DNA of 23,775 bases from WTAW01 sp964406575 (lineage in GTDB: Bacteria > Acidobacteriota > Aminicenantia > Aminicenantales > Aminicenantaceae): positions 1 to 23,775 of the forward strand of contig CAYOSH010000048.1 in assembly GCA_964406575.1 (NCBI GenBank), read 5' to 3'. The notes beneath the pieces were generated by a model. It did no database searches. It was not told the origin of the DNA and saw only the letters and a list, made by a program, of their open reading frames with translations. How positions within the stretch are numbered: position 1 is the first letter of the stretch; each line of letters starts with the position of its first letter. Position numbers and translations under genes: made by a program. Below are positions 16,022 to 23,629 of this stretch, in pieces.

Positions 16022-17488
16022 ATGAAGAGATGTTCTTTTATATTTTGCTTCGTAAGCCTGTTGATTATCTCTGCGTTTACAAATTGCGAAACAGAGGGAT
16101 CGCTTACGAGACAAAGGATCAAGGCCGTCGAGAATGGATTGTTGAGAAAGGTTGTTTTTAAGGGAGAAAATCCCGAAAGGATGAGGCTCTCCGACCGAAT
16201 GGCATTCTACAGAGTACCAGGAGTCAGCATTGCCGTTATCGATAAATATGCTGTCGAATGGGCTAAAGGATATGGAGTAGAGAGGGTTGGGACCGAAATG
16301 ATGGTCACCGCGGATTCCCTCTTCCAAGCGGCATCGATCAGCCAATCTGTCTTCGCATGGGGGATTATCCGTCTCGCTGAACAGGGTAAAATAGACCTGG
16401 ACGCGGGTGTGAACGCACAGCTGAAAACCTGGAAGATCCCCCCAAGCAGTGCCACAAGGGAGACAGAAGTCAAACCCCGACACCTTTTAAGTCACTGCGC
16501 AGGACTGATTTTCCTCAAGCTTGCAGGATTCCCTTTTGGAAAGACCATGCCAACAGTCCTGGATGTCCTCCAAGGCCAACGGCCTTCCGATTCGCCGGGA
16601 GTCTTTGTTTACAAAGAGCCGGGAACAGAGGTTCAGTATTCAGAATTGGGTTATGCAGTCCTGCATCAGCTTCTTGAGGATATAGAGGAGAAGCCTCTTC
16701 ATAAGTTTATGGCAGAAAGCGTCCTGCTTCCCCTCCATATGACTCAAAGCACGTTTGAGATCCCCCTGCCTGATATTATGCGAACAAAGGCTGTCGCTGG
16801 CCATTCACGGCTTGGAGACCCAGTTAAAGAAGGCTGGTTCTATTATCCTGTGGCTGCAGCCTCAGGATTGTGGTCAACATCGTCCGACCTTTGCCTTTTT
16901 GCTATCGATGTTATGAAAACAGCGCTGGGCCAGTCTCAGAGGGTCGCTTCACCGGAATCTGCCCGAATGATGCTGACCCCACAGCTGGGGAATCAAGGGA
17001 TTGGATTTGAAATATTTGATGCTGGTGAGAACCTTTACTTTTTCCAGAGGGGTAGCACTGAAGGATACGAGTGCTGCATGGTGGCTTATCCCTCCCGCGG
17101 TCAAGGAGTGGTCATCATGGCCAATTCCGACACCGGGGCATATCTGATCGATGAGATCCTTCGGAGCATCTCTGACGTCTACAAATGGCCGCATTTTATT
17201 CCTGAGATCAAATCATACTTTCGGCTCGATCCATCTGTTTATGCACAGTATGTCGGGACGTATGAAGTGAGACCAGATTACATCCTGACAGTAACCCATG
17301 AGGATTACTATTTGGTGATCCAACCCACCGGACAGGCACCGACGAAGTTTTTTGTCGAAAGCCAGATCACCTTTTTCTCTGTCGACCCTTATATCAAGAT
17401 CCAGTTCCTCAAAGATGCCGATGGAAGAATCACAGGCTTACTGCTCACACAGCGTGGGCAAACTTCAGAAGCCAGAAAAATTAATTAG
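16022..17488 (+). CDS. Beta-lactamase-fold exported protein, catalytic motifs lost (putative pseudoenzyme)
   Basis: Encodes 488 residues. It starts with a hydrophobic signal and a Cys at residue 22 in a poor lipobox (AFTNC). The family frame of serine hydrolases PF00144 is clear: FQAASIS (101-107), LAEQGKIDLD, RHLLSHCAGL (about 153-162), a YSELGY segment and a C-terminal domain after about 390. All three active-site motifs are changed. SxxK reads S105-I-S-Q108, so the general-base Lys is Gln. YxN reads Y206-S-E208. The HxG or KTG position reads Q342-R-G344. The ORF is long, intact and has a good promoter, so it is probably expressed but not an active beta-lactamase or DD-peptidase. It may bind a ligand or act in the envelope. 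Confidence 0.85.
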   Translation: MKRCSFIFCFVSLLIISAFTNCETEGSLTRQRIKAVENGLLRKVVFKGENPERMRLSDRMAFYRVPGVSIAVIDKYAVEWAKGYGVERVGTEMMVTADSLFQAASISQSVFAWGIIRLAEQGKIDLDAGVNAQLKTWKIPPSSATRETEVKPRHLLSHCAGLIFLKLAGFPFGKTMPTVLDVLQGQRPSDSPGVFVYKEPGTEVQYSELGYAVLHQLLEDIEEKPLHKFMAESVLLPLHMTQSTFEIPLPDIMRTKAVAGHSRLGDPVKEGWFYYPVAAASGLWSTSSDLCLFAIDVMKTALGQSQRVASPESARMMLTPQLGNQGIGFEIFDAGENLYFFQRGSTEGYECCMVAYPSRGQGVVIMANSDTGAYLIDEILRSISDVYKWPHFIPEIKSYFRLDPSVYAQYVGTYEVRPDYILTVTHEDYYLVIQPTGQAPTKFFVESQITFFSVDPYIKIQFLKDADGRITGLLLTQRGQTSEARKIN

Positions 17489-17864
17489 CACCAAAAATAT
17501 ACCGATGTAACATCAAGGATAAGATGAAGAAACGCAGAGACCGCTTCTCATTCGGTCCGAGACAATATAAGGTCTGCTCATCGAGCTGACCGACAGGATA
17601 GGTATCAAGGATAACTTTAGCCATGGGCGCAGGGGCCACGCAAATATCTATATCCCTCCCTCCCCAACGCCCGGAAAAGGCGATCCGGTATATCCGCTCT
17701 GCATCTTCGTTGTAATTGTCGTAGCTCAGCTCGTGATTCACATAGAGGAGGATCAGAAGACATGTGGCCATGCCGATAGCCAGACCGGAAATGTTGATCA
17801 AAGAGTAGCCTTTGTGTTTGAAGAGATTTCTTAAAGCTGTTTTGACATAATTTGTCAGCATCAT
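17481..17864 (-). pseudogene. Truncated MacB/FtsX-type permease fragment
   Basis: The first 90 codons (17864 to about 17595) align with the start of the permeases at 1967 and 9073: LTNYVKTALRNLFKHKGYSL, then an INISGLAIGMATCLLIL helix, ELSYDNYNEDAERIYRI and an APAPMAKVILDTYP end. After that the reading continues for 37 unrelated codons to a stop at 17481, overlapping the tail of the preceding gene by 8 bases. A full permease would need about 700 more residues. The homology breaks near 17595, next to a degenerate GACCG...CGGTC palindrome (17539-17557). This is a deletion remnant. It might still make a one-helix peptide, but no function is implied. Confidence 0.8.
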
Positions 17865-17960
17865 TGTCCCCTTATATAGAGTTAGACCTTATTTTCTTAT
17901 TCTAAGTTTCAATGTTATAGACGAAAATGTCAAAGCGTCGGTTCATCTTATTTGAATTTT

Positions 17961-18010
17961 GGGGACAGCATACTTATTTGAGGGCTGTCCGAATTACGTA
18001 TGCTGTCCCC
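17961..18010. repeat. REP-like inverted repeat, second copy
   Basis: GGGGACAGCATAC (17961-17973) and GTATGCTGTCCCC (17998-18010) are perfect 13-bp inverted arms around a 24-base spacer. The arms match those of the 1741-1859 element, but the spacer differs in length and sequence. Confidence 0.8.
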
Positions 18011-18075
18011 GTAACAGTTTTGCTGTTCTCGTATCTGGTTCTTGACTATGCTTTTATTTTTGCTAAACGTGTGAA

Positions 18076-18241
18076 CTAACCTTTCTTTTTTATGCTTTGT
18101 CTGATATAGCCACCAAGAAGAATGCAAGGAGCGTTAATAATAATTATTAAAAGGGAAACCCAATAGGGATAATGATGTGTTTGGAAATAGCCTCGCTTGA
18201 GGAGAGCCCTGTGCAGGATTTCATATCCCTTGAATTGTCAT
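18076..18241 (-). pseudogene. Frameshifted small membrane-protein ORF (about 54 codons)
   Basis: On the minus strand an ATG at 18241 reads MTIQG and then stops. With one base removed, the frame continues YEILHRALLKRGYFQTHHYP, a hydrophobic helix (YWVSLLIIIINAPCILLGGY) and a basic tail IRQSIKKKG, ending at a stop at 18078-18076. The clean helix flanked by charged residues suggests a real small membrane protein or the end of one, now broken by a one-base shift. I do not recognise the family, and no ribosome-binding site is clear. Confidence 0.4.
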
Positions 18242-18246
18242 AGACT

Positions 18247-18274
18247 TTGCAATTTATTCAATGCGGTTTATACT
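18247..18274 (+). promoter_or_regulatory. Sigma70-like promoter of the VWFA/GWxTD operon
   Basis: TTGCAA (18247-18252), 16 bases, TATACT (18269-18274). The transcript would start near 18281, about 55 bases before the GTG start codon. Confidence 0.5.
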
Positions 18275-18335
18275 ACTCATGTGCACCGTACAAATTTTGT
18301 GCAATGGTTAAAAAAAAAGGCGGTAGCAGGATAGA

Positions 18336-20042
18336 GTGAAAAAACTAAGTGTCTGCATTTTTTTTATCCTGATATTTTTATTAGCCAATAATTTGCTATT
18401 GACTTCAACCCTTTACCCAGAGAATGAGTCTCAAGAGCAGGAACAGCATGAAGTCACGGTAACTCTCAAACTCATCCAGGTTTATGTCACAGATAAAGAT
18501 GGGAAACCAGCCACGGATCTGGAACTCAAGGATTTTGAGCTTTATGACAGCGGAGAACGGAAAGAACTTACCGAATTCGAGAAGCATACTTTATATCTGC
18601 CTCAAATAAAGACAGAAAAAAAGCCTCTGGAAAATATCTACAAGCCCCTATCAGAACCAACAGAAAAAACACAATCTCTCCAAACGATGAACCGTAAGTT
18701 CTTTCTTTTTTTTGATTTTGCTTTCAACAGTAGAGAGGGGATTAAAAAATCGCGAGAAGCCGCCCTCCATTTCATCGACACCAAACTTCAGCCCACCGAT
18801 GAAGTGGGGGTTCTTTCCTACTCTCTGCTCAACAGCTTGAGCCTTCATGAATTCCTGACCACAGACCATCAAAAAGTCAGAAAAGTCGTTGAAGCAATGG
18901 GCGTGAGGGATGTGCTCGGGAGGGCCGATAATGTTGAGGAACAGTATTGGAGGAACACCCTGAAACTCTCAGCACCGGAAGCCAGTGAGTACGCTCAGCC
19001 TCTGGATAATATGAAATTCACCGGAGACACACAATTTCAGAAGATGCGGGAACAGGCCACGAATATGGATAGGGATGCATTTAAAAAACAAATATCCAGC
19101 TTCACAGCAAAGCTCGATGAACTGGCAAAAGCCCTCCGGCTCATTCCCGGCCATAAACACATCATTCTTTTCTCCTCCGGAGTTCCGACCTCCTTCCTCT
19201 ATGGGATACCCACGCCTTTTGGAGTGAGCAGCACCTATAGGAAAGATACCAAGGTTAACATCGAGGATAACCTCGGGGATACACCCAGGCGCATAAAATT
19301 TGAACGGATGATCAAGGAATTTTCCGCATCCAACAGCCAGTTCTATACGATCGATACAGAAGATCTGAGGGAAACGATCTTGCAAGATGAGCAGATGCTG
19401 GGCAGCGGGACCATGAAGCATATATCGAACAGCACCGGGGGAAAGTATTATGGTCGGATATATAATTATGAAGAGATCATGGAGGAGATCCAGAATGTCA
19501 CCAGCTCCTATTATGTCCTCGGTTACTACATCGGAGATACGTGGGATGGGAAGTATCACAAAATAAAGGTGAATCTTAAGAAAAAAGGATATAAGGTGCG
19601 CGCCCAGGGCGGGTATTTCAACCCGAAGCCTTTTAAGGAATATTCAGACGTTGAAAAACAGATCCACCTTGTTGATCTGGCGCTGAATCAGAGATCACTC
19701 TTTGAGGACCCCATTCGATTTCCTTTAGAGGCGAAAATAGACGCAGAAAGGGAGAAAGACAATCTTAAGCTTTTATCTAAAATTTCCGCAAAGGATCTCA
19801 AAGAAGTGGCTGGTGAAAAATTGGAAATAGTCACTCTGGTCTTTGATGAAGAGAATACGATCAAAGGATTCAAACGCGAAGAGATAGATGTTTCTGAGTT
19901 CGCTGAGGAAGAATTCCAGCATACTTGCCTTCTGACGATTTCTCCAGGAGCATACAAATGCCGCGTCGTCATTCGCAACCTCGAAACAGGAAGAGGCGCA
20001 ATCGGCAACTCTTCTGTCTATATACCAAAAAAAGAAAATTGA
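18336..20042 (+). CDS. VWFA-related acidobacterial-domain protein, exported
   Basis: Encodes 568 residues from a GTG start with a weak AGGAT site upstream. A signal peptide (MKKLSVCIFFILIFLLANN) exports it. Residues 38-82 (VTLKLIQVYVTDKDGKPATD, then LELKDFELYDSG) form the beta-rich segment that precedes the von Willebrand A-like domain in the acidobacterial TIGR03436-type family. The A-like domain follows from about 120 (KFFLFFDFAF), through GHKHIILFSSG, to SSYYVLGYY. The metal site normally DxSxS reads D127-F-A-F-N131, so metal binding is doubtful. A C-terminal domain of about 170 residues follows. It is the first gene of a two-gene operon with the GWxTD protein (19-base gap). The role is unknown, probably periplasmic or surface protein interaction. 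Confidence 0.85.
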   Translation: MKKLSVCIFFILIFLLANNLLLTSTLYPENESQEQEQHEVTVTLKLIQVYVTDKDGKPATDLELKDFELYDSGERKELTEFEKHTLYLPQIKTEKKPLENIYKPLSEPTEKTQSLQTMNRKFFLFFDFAFNSREGIKKSREAALHFIDTKLQPTDEVGVLSYSLLNSLSLHEFLTTDHQKVRKVVEAMGVRDVLGRADNVEEQYWRNTLKLSAPEASEYAQPLDNMKFTGDTQFQKMREQATNMDRDAFKKQISSFTAKLDELAKALRLIPGHKHIILFSSGVPTSFLYGIPTPFGVSSTYRKDTKVNIEDNLGDTPRRIKFERMIKEFSASNSQFYTIDTEDLRETILQDEQMLGSGTMKHISNSTGGKYYGRIYNYEEIMEEIQNVTSSYYVLGYYIGDTWDGKYHKIKVNLKKKGYKVRAQGGYFNPKPFKEYSDVEKQIHLVDLALNQRSLFEDPIRFPLEAKIDAEREKDNLKLLSKISAKDLKEVAGEKLEIVTLVFDEENTIKGFKREEIDVSEFAEEEFQHTCLLTISPGAYKCRVVIRNLETGRGAIGNSSVYIPKKEN

Positions 20043-20061
20043 TGTTTGGTTCATTTAAAAA

Positions 20062-21093
20062 ATGGAAACGATGAACAAAAAATCAAATTTAAAAACAAAG
20101 TTAGAGATTTATAAGAAATTCTACTTGAGTCCAAGATGTGGGATATTTGTTCTTTTCCTGGCGATATTCTGCACCCTGATTATTTCTCCTGGCTGTAGCC
20201 TTTTCCGCACCATGAGGGACGACCCCTACTTCAAAGAGTTCTACGAAAAGGCCAGCGTCATCATGACCGATGAGGAAAAGGAAGAATACAAGAACCTCGC
20301 TGATGCCGATGCTAAGAAGGAATTTATCGAGCAGTTCTGGAGGATCCGCGACCCCGATCCCGGGACAGAAGAGAACGAGAACTGGCAATTGTTCGAAGAG
20401 CGGATCGAATACGCCAACCGGTGGTTCGGGTGGAGAAAGCCCCCTCCAGCGAGTGTGCCTGACAAAAAATGGGATAAATATGTTGGATGGGACACGGAAA
20501 GAGGACGTGTTTATCTCGTTATGGGCGAACCTGATCTTTTGTACTTCGACATCTGGCCAATGTATGAGGGCCGCACGATCGCTCAGCCGGAAGGAGGGAG
20601 CTTGGAAGCCTGGATCTATTACCGCTACCAACTGACGGTGTATTTTACAAGGTCATCGACAAGGGATTGGAGGCTGAGTAGTCAAAGCTCAAAATTATTC
20701 CAAACCTTAAAAAAGGCTAAATTGGAGATGATCCATCCTGACCAGAGAAGGTTTATTGAAGAACCATTGGGTGTGGAAGCAAAATTCGAAAACGACACCA
20801 TTCGTATAATTGTCCCAGTCTCGGGCGTGAATTGGAATCCCGTTGAGGAAGAGCTGGTGGCCGAATTCGGTGTGGGCATCGATGTCTACCATGAAGATCT
20901 AAAAATCGATGAAATCCATGAGAAAAAATCCTGGCGAAAGACAGAAAAGGAGCTCTTCGAAACATATGAGCTGCTGATAGAGATCCCTTATGTCCCTGAA
21001 AGCGAGGGAGATTATCGGTTGGAGATCGTGGTCGAGGACTTGATGGCCTTCACTCTTTCTCAGTACAAAACGGTTGTCCGTTTTTCCAAATAA
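20062..21093 (+). CDS. GWxTD-domain lipoprotein-like protein
   Basis: Encodes 343 residues; the ATG at 20071 is an alternative start. A basic N-terminus is followed by a hydrophobic helix (about 27-42) and SPGC with Cys45, a possible lipobox. The conserved segment ASVIMTDEEKEEYKNLADAD, then KKEFIEQFWRIRDPDPGTEEN (about 66-106), leads to the domain signature GWDTERGRVYLVMGEPD (about 142-158). The Thr-Asp of GWxTD is Thr-Glu here. The C-terminal third is beta-rich. GWxTD proteins are found in Bacteroidota, Acidobacteriota and related groups, always exported, with no proven biochemical role. It lies 19 bases downstream of the VWFA gene and is surely co-transcribed. Confidence 0.88.
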   Translation: METMNKKSNLKTKLEIYKKFYLSPRCGIFVLFLAIFCTLIISPGCSLFRTMRDDPYFKEFYEKASVIMTDEEKEEYKNLADADAKKEFIEQFWRIRDPDPGTEENENWQLFEERIEYANRWFGWRKPPPASVPDKKWDKYVGWDTERGRVYLVMGEPDLLYFDIWPMYEGRTIAQPEGGSLEAWIYYRYQLTVYFTRSSTRDWRLSSQSSKLFQTLKKAKLEMIHPDQRRFIEEPLGVEAKFENDTIRIIVPVSGVNWNPVEEELVAEFGVGIDVYHEDLKIDEIHEKKSWRKTEKELFETYELLIEIPYVPESEGDYRLEIVVEDLMAFTLSQYKTVVRFSK

Positions 21094-21477
21094 GATTAAA
21101 TTCGTCATTCAAGATTTATTAGTACCAAGGGGGACGTCTTCAATTTTTATATCTATGGCGTTCATTTTTATTTCACACCACAGCTGTTCTCGATGCCGAC
21201 ACCTGTTCTCTGTGAAGGACAATATATGCCGGCAATGACTCCCTTAATCTTGTGCAGCACATTGGCACGAAGTTTACTCTTTTAGCGTAATTGGTTAGAT
21301 GTTTGGATTTTGTCGATAAAATCTTATACAATGGCAACAATCCATATCGCAACACCAATTCTATTTATATCAAGATCAAACAAAAATAAACTCTTTTGCC
21401 AAGAAAAGGCCAGAAAGAACAGGATGGCGCGATTGATGTCTTCAGGCACTTCAAGCGATTAAAAGGAGGTCAAATTG
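21094..21477. other. Gap with a decayed outer-membrane protein tail and leader of the serine hydrolase
   Basis: No intact gene is present. A remnant at 21189-21290 matches a sequence at 23630-23725. A possible promoter (TTGGAT 21303-21308, 16 bases, TATACA 21325-21330) lies upstream of the class A beta-lactamase-like gene. Confidence 0.5.
21189..21290 (+). pseudogene. Decayed tail of an outer-membrane-like protein, copy A
   Basis: One forward frame reads LDADTCSL, stop, RTIYAGNDSLNLVQHIGTKFTLLA, stop at 21288-21290. It aligns without gaps to the intact-frame copy at 23630-23725 (CDPDGCPLSRTL, then GYDYPFNLAQRIGMKFAF), sharing D, D, C, L, RT, NL, Q, IG and KF. DNA identity is also evident (CATTGGCA, GAAGTTT). 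An in-frame stop and substitutions show that it is dead. Confidence 0.6.
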
Positions 21478-22467
21478 GTGAATAAAAAGGCTGTATTTTC
21501 TGTTTTGGAGCTGTTTATTCTGTTCACAGGATTTTTGATTTTCCCAGCCGGTTCTAGCGATCTTGATGTTTTGGATATTTTGTTTGTCGGTTCAGTAGAT
21601 CCAGCTGGCTATTCAGTGACTTTTGATAACGAAAAAACCGAGCAGCTGAAAAAGCACCTGGAAAATGAGATCCAGAAATCCGGGGCAGAAGTGAGTTTGG
21701 CCCTCAAAGATCTGGAGTCCGGAGAGGAACTGCTGATCCATGCCGAAGAGATGATGCATGCAGCAAGCCTGATGAAGGTGCCGGTGATGATCGAAGTGTT
21801 TCGGCATGCCGAGCGAGCAAAGTTCAGCCTTAAGGATAAAATCCCTGTCACAAATCAATTCAAGAGCATCGTGGATGGAAGCTCTTATTCACTCCTTGTG
21901 ACCGATGATTCGGATGAGGATATCTATCAGCTCATCGGAGAGGAATTGTCCATCAGGGATCTGGTGGAACACATGATCACGGTGAGCAGCAACTTGGCCA
22001 CCAACATCCTCATGGAGCTTGTGGGCGCGGTGAACGTCATGGAGACCATGAAAGAGATGGGGATCTATAATATGGAAGTTCTGAGGGGAGTGGAGGACAC
22101 CAACGCCTATGAGAGGGGGCTTAACAACAGGACTGATGCTTTGAGCATGATGCAGGTCATGCTGTTCATTGCCGAGGGAAAAGCTGTTTCTCCAGGGGCC
22201 TGCAAGGAAATGATCGAAATCATGACGCAGCAGAAGTTCCGGGACAAGATACCTGCCGGCATTCCGGAGGGAGTCAAGGTGGCCAACAAGACTGGCTCCA
22301 TCACTCGTATCGATCATGATGCAGCCATTGTTTTCCCCGATGGGCAGAGGCCTTATGTCCTTGTCGTTCTGACCAGAGGCATTGAAAAACGTGAGGAGGC
22401 CGAGCAGTTGATCTCAAGACTGAGCAGAACAATTTACCAAAGCTTGACGAAGCACAAAACCAGATAA
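21478..22467 (+). CDS. Class A beta-lactamase-like exported serine hydrolase
   Basis: Encodes 329 residues from the GTG at 21478, 7 bases after a perfect AAAAGGAGGT; the adjacent TTG at 21475 would be only 4 bases away. A signal peptide (FSVLELFILFTGFLIFPAG) exports it. The beta-lactamase2 core has intact catalytic spacing: Ser97-x-x-Lys100 (AASLMK), Ser170-Ser171-Asn172 in place of SDN, Glu206 exactly 36 residues after Ser170 in the place of Glu166, and Lys271-Thr-Gly. It therefore probably retains serine acylation. Whether it degrades beta-lactams or is a peptidase-like relative is not shown; no resistance gene context or regulator is present. It appears monocistronic. Confidence 0.85.
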   Translation: MNKKAVFSVLELFILFTGFLIFPAGSSDLDVLDILFVGSVDPAGYSVTFDNEKTEQLKKHLENEIQKSGAEVSLALKDLESGEELLIHAEEMMHAASLMKVPVMIEVFRHAERAKFSLKDKIPVTNQFKSIVDGSSYSLLVTDDSDEDIYQLIGEELSIRDLVEHMITVSSNLATNILMELVGAVNVMETMKEMGIYNMEVLRGVEDTNAYERGLNNRTDALSMMQVMLFIAEGKAVSPGACKEMIEIMTQQKFRDKIPAGIPEGVKVANKTGSITRIDHDAAIVFPDGQRPYVLVVLTRGIEKREEAEQLISRLSRTIYQSLTKHKTR

Positions 22468-22573
22468 AAATGAGAGATATAGAATGGTGGAATTTGCTTT
22501 TTGGAGCTAGGCCAAAACGGAATTTCTTATCTTTCGGATTCGGAAGATCCAATGGCCAAGTGAGAATACATAA

Positions 22574-22582
22574 TGTTATAAT
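22574..22582 (+). promoter_or_regulatory. Extended -10 promoter of the DUF3795 gene
   Basis: TGTTATAAT (22574-22582) is a TGn extended -10 with a consensus TATAAT hexamer. No -35 is evident, which extended -10 promoters tolerate. The start would be about 27 bases before the ATG. Confidence 0.55.
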
Positions 22583-22615
22583 GCTTTTTTATCCGGATTT
22601 TCGATCGGAGGAAAA

Positions 22616-23053
22616 ATGGATAAGGAAACGGCCAAAAAGTTGACCTCCCCCTGTGGGTTGCCTTGTTTTCACTGTGTGGCTTATCTTGCCACAACAAATC
22701 CAGAAATCAGGAAAAAAGTGTCAGAAAGCCTAGGCGTCCCCGAAGAGAAGGCAACCTGCGAAGGATGCAGACCCCAAGAAGGCAGGATAAAGCTGCTAAA
22801 ACCTGATCGACAGTGCAAAATTTTTAAGTGCGTAGCTGAAAAGGAAATAGAATTCTGTAACGAGTGTGACGATTTCCCTTGCGAACGATTCCAGCCTTAT
22901 GCTGATAAAGCCCATTTTCCGCATAATACCAAGATGTATCAGCTATGTATGATGAAGAAACTTGGTTTTGAAAAATGGGCAGAAAAAGAAGCGGCCAAAA
23001 TTTGGGATATTTACAGGACCAAAGCGTTTGATTTCGATAACATCCTCTATTGA
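22616..23053 (+). CDS. DUF3795 cysteine-rich protein
   Basis: A 145-residue soluble protein; the ATG has GGAGG 4 bases upstream. It has an N-terminal SPCGLPCFHC motif, then CEGC, CKIFKC, and CNECDDFPCERF, giving 11 cysteines in the first two thirds and a Cys-poor helical tail. This spacing matches DUF3795 (PF12675), found across anaerobes. The cysteines probably bind zinc or an iron-sulfur cluster; no reaction is known. It is monocistronic and followed by a tRNA gene on the other strand. Confidence 0.88.
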   Translation: MDKETAKKLTSPCGLPCFHCVAYLATTNPEIRKKVSESLGVPEEKATCEGCRPQEGRIKLLKPDRQCKIFKCVAEKEIEFCNECDDFPCERFQPYADKAHFPHNTKMYQLCMMKKLGFEKWAEKEAAKIWDIYRTKAFDFDNILY

Positions 23054-23129
23054 ACAATAGCGGACTCGTAGCCTTGGCCCATAAATCCAAAGCCGCTTGA
23101 ATGAATCTTAGAGCTAAAAATGCGAAAGG

Positions 23130-23206
23130 TGGGGTGGGTTAAGGGTCTCGAACCCCCAACCTCTGGATCCACAGTCCAGTGCTCTAACCAATTGAGCACC
23201 ACTCAC
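23130..23206 (-). tRNA. tRNA-His (GTG), CCA encoded
   Basis: On the minus strand the arms are D-stem GCTC/GAGC, anticodon stem CTGGA/TCCAG with loop CTGTGGA (anticodon GTG), and T-arm GGGGG-TTCGAGA-CCCTT. An encoded CCA follows C73. The extra G at position -1 (23207) pairing with C73 is the tRNA-His identity mark. The acceptor stem GTGAGTG/AACCCAC has two mismatches (4-69 A-C, 7-66 G-A), the T-stem has two G-T pairs, and position 8 is G rather than the invariant T. It is still recognisable, but these oddities should be noted. Confidence 0.85.
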
Positions 23207-23278
23207 CACTTTGGGCTTGCTCCAAATACTTCACTGTTTTCCCCATTTTCCACCCTCTGACATGCCGAGATAAGATTA

Positions 23279-23599
23279 TTACATCGAAACCAGTGAGGTC
23301 AAATACTCCTCACTCTCCTCGGCTGCCATCAGGAGATCCTGCTGGACATGATGAGGCGGAGGCGGCCCTTCGGCCTTAAATGTCAGCTCAAGATGACGGA
23401 TGATCCTGTCGATTGTCTTCAGCTCTTCAATAAAAGAGATTATTCTCATCCGACCAGCACAGGAAGAGCAAGGTAGTGGATCTATCTCGTAGACCTTGCG
23501 GATCATCTCGGCCCAGCCTTTAGAAGGCACATAAGTCGGATCATCGTCGATAATAGGGAGCATAAGCTCAAGGCCTGTGGCTGTGTGCAAGAATTTCAC
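23279..23599 (-). mobile_element. IS91-family transposase C-terminal remnant
   Basis: A 106-codon fragment reads KGWAEMIRKVYEIDPLPCSS, then CAGRMRIISFIEELKTIDRI and IRHLELTF, ending in a Pro-rich segment and SLVSM. This is the C-terminal region of IS91/IS801-type transposases, which normally have about 400 residues with catalytic tyrosines further upstream. The Y2 catalytic domain is absent. The similarity stops near 23570-23600, where another remnant begins, so the element is dead. No terminal ends are visible. Confidence 0.8.
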
Positions 23600-23629
23600 A
23601 AGTGTGAATTATTTCAGAATGCATTTGTG

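Larger units (their letters stand above)
17865..18335. other. Gap with REP-like element, small-ORF remnant and promoter
   Basis: These 471 bases contain no long gene. They hold a REP-like inverted repeat (17961-18010), a frameshifted short membrane ORF (18076-18241, minus) and the promoter of the VWFA gene. Confidence 0.6.

Noticed and set aside
15917..16483. 188-codon minus-strand ORF
   Set aside because: It is antisense to the beta-lactamase-fold gene and the divergent promoter; it has no recognisable family.
18969..19559. 196-codon minus-strand ORF
   Set aside because: It is antisense to the VWFA gene in the complementary frame, with no domain features.
20101..20631. 176-codon minus-strand ORF
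   Set aside because: It is antisense to the GWxTD gene and has no signal or motif.
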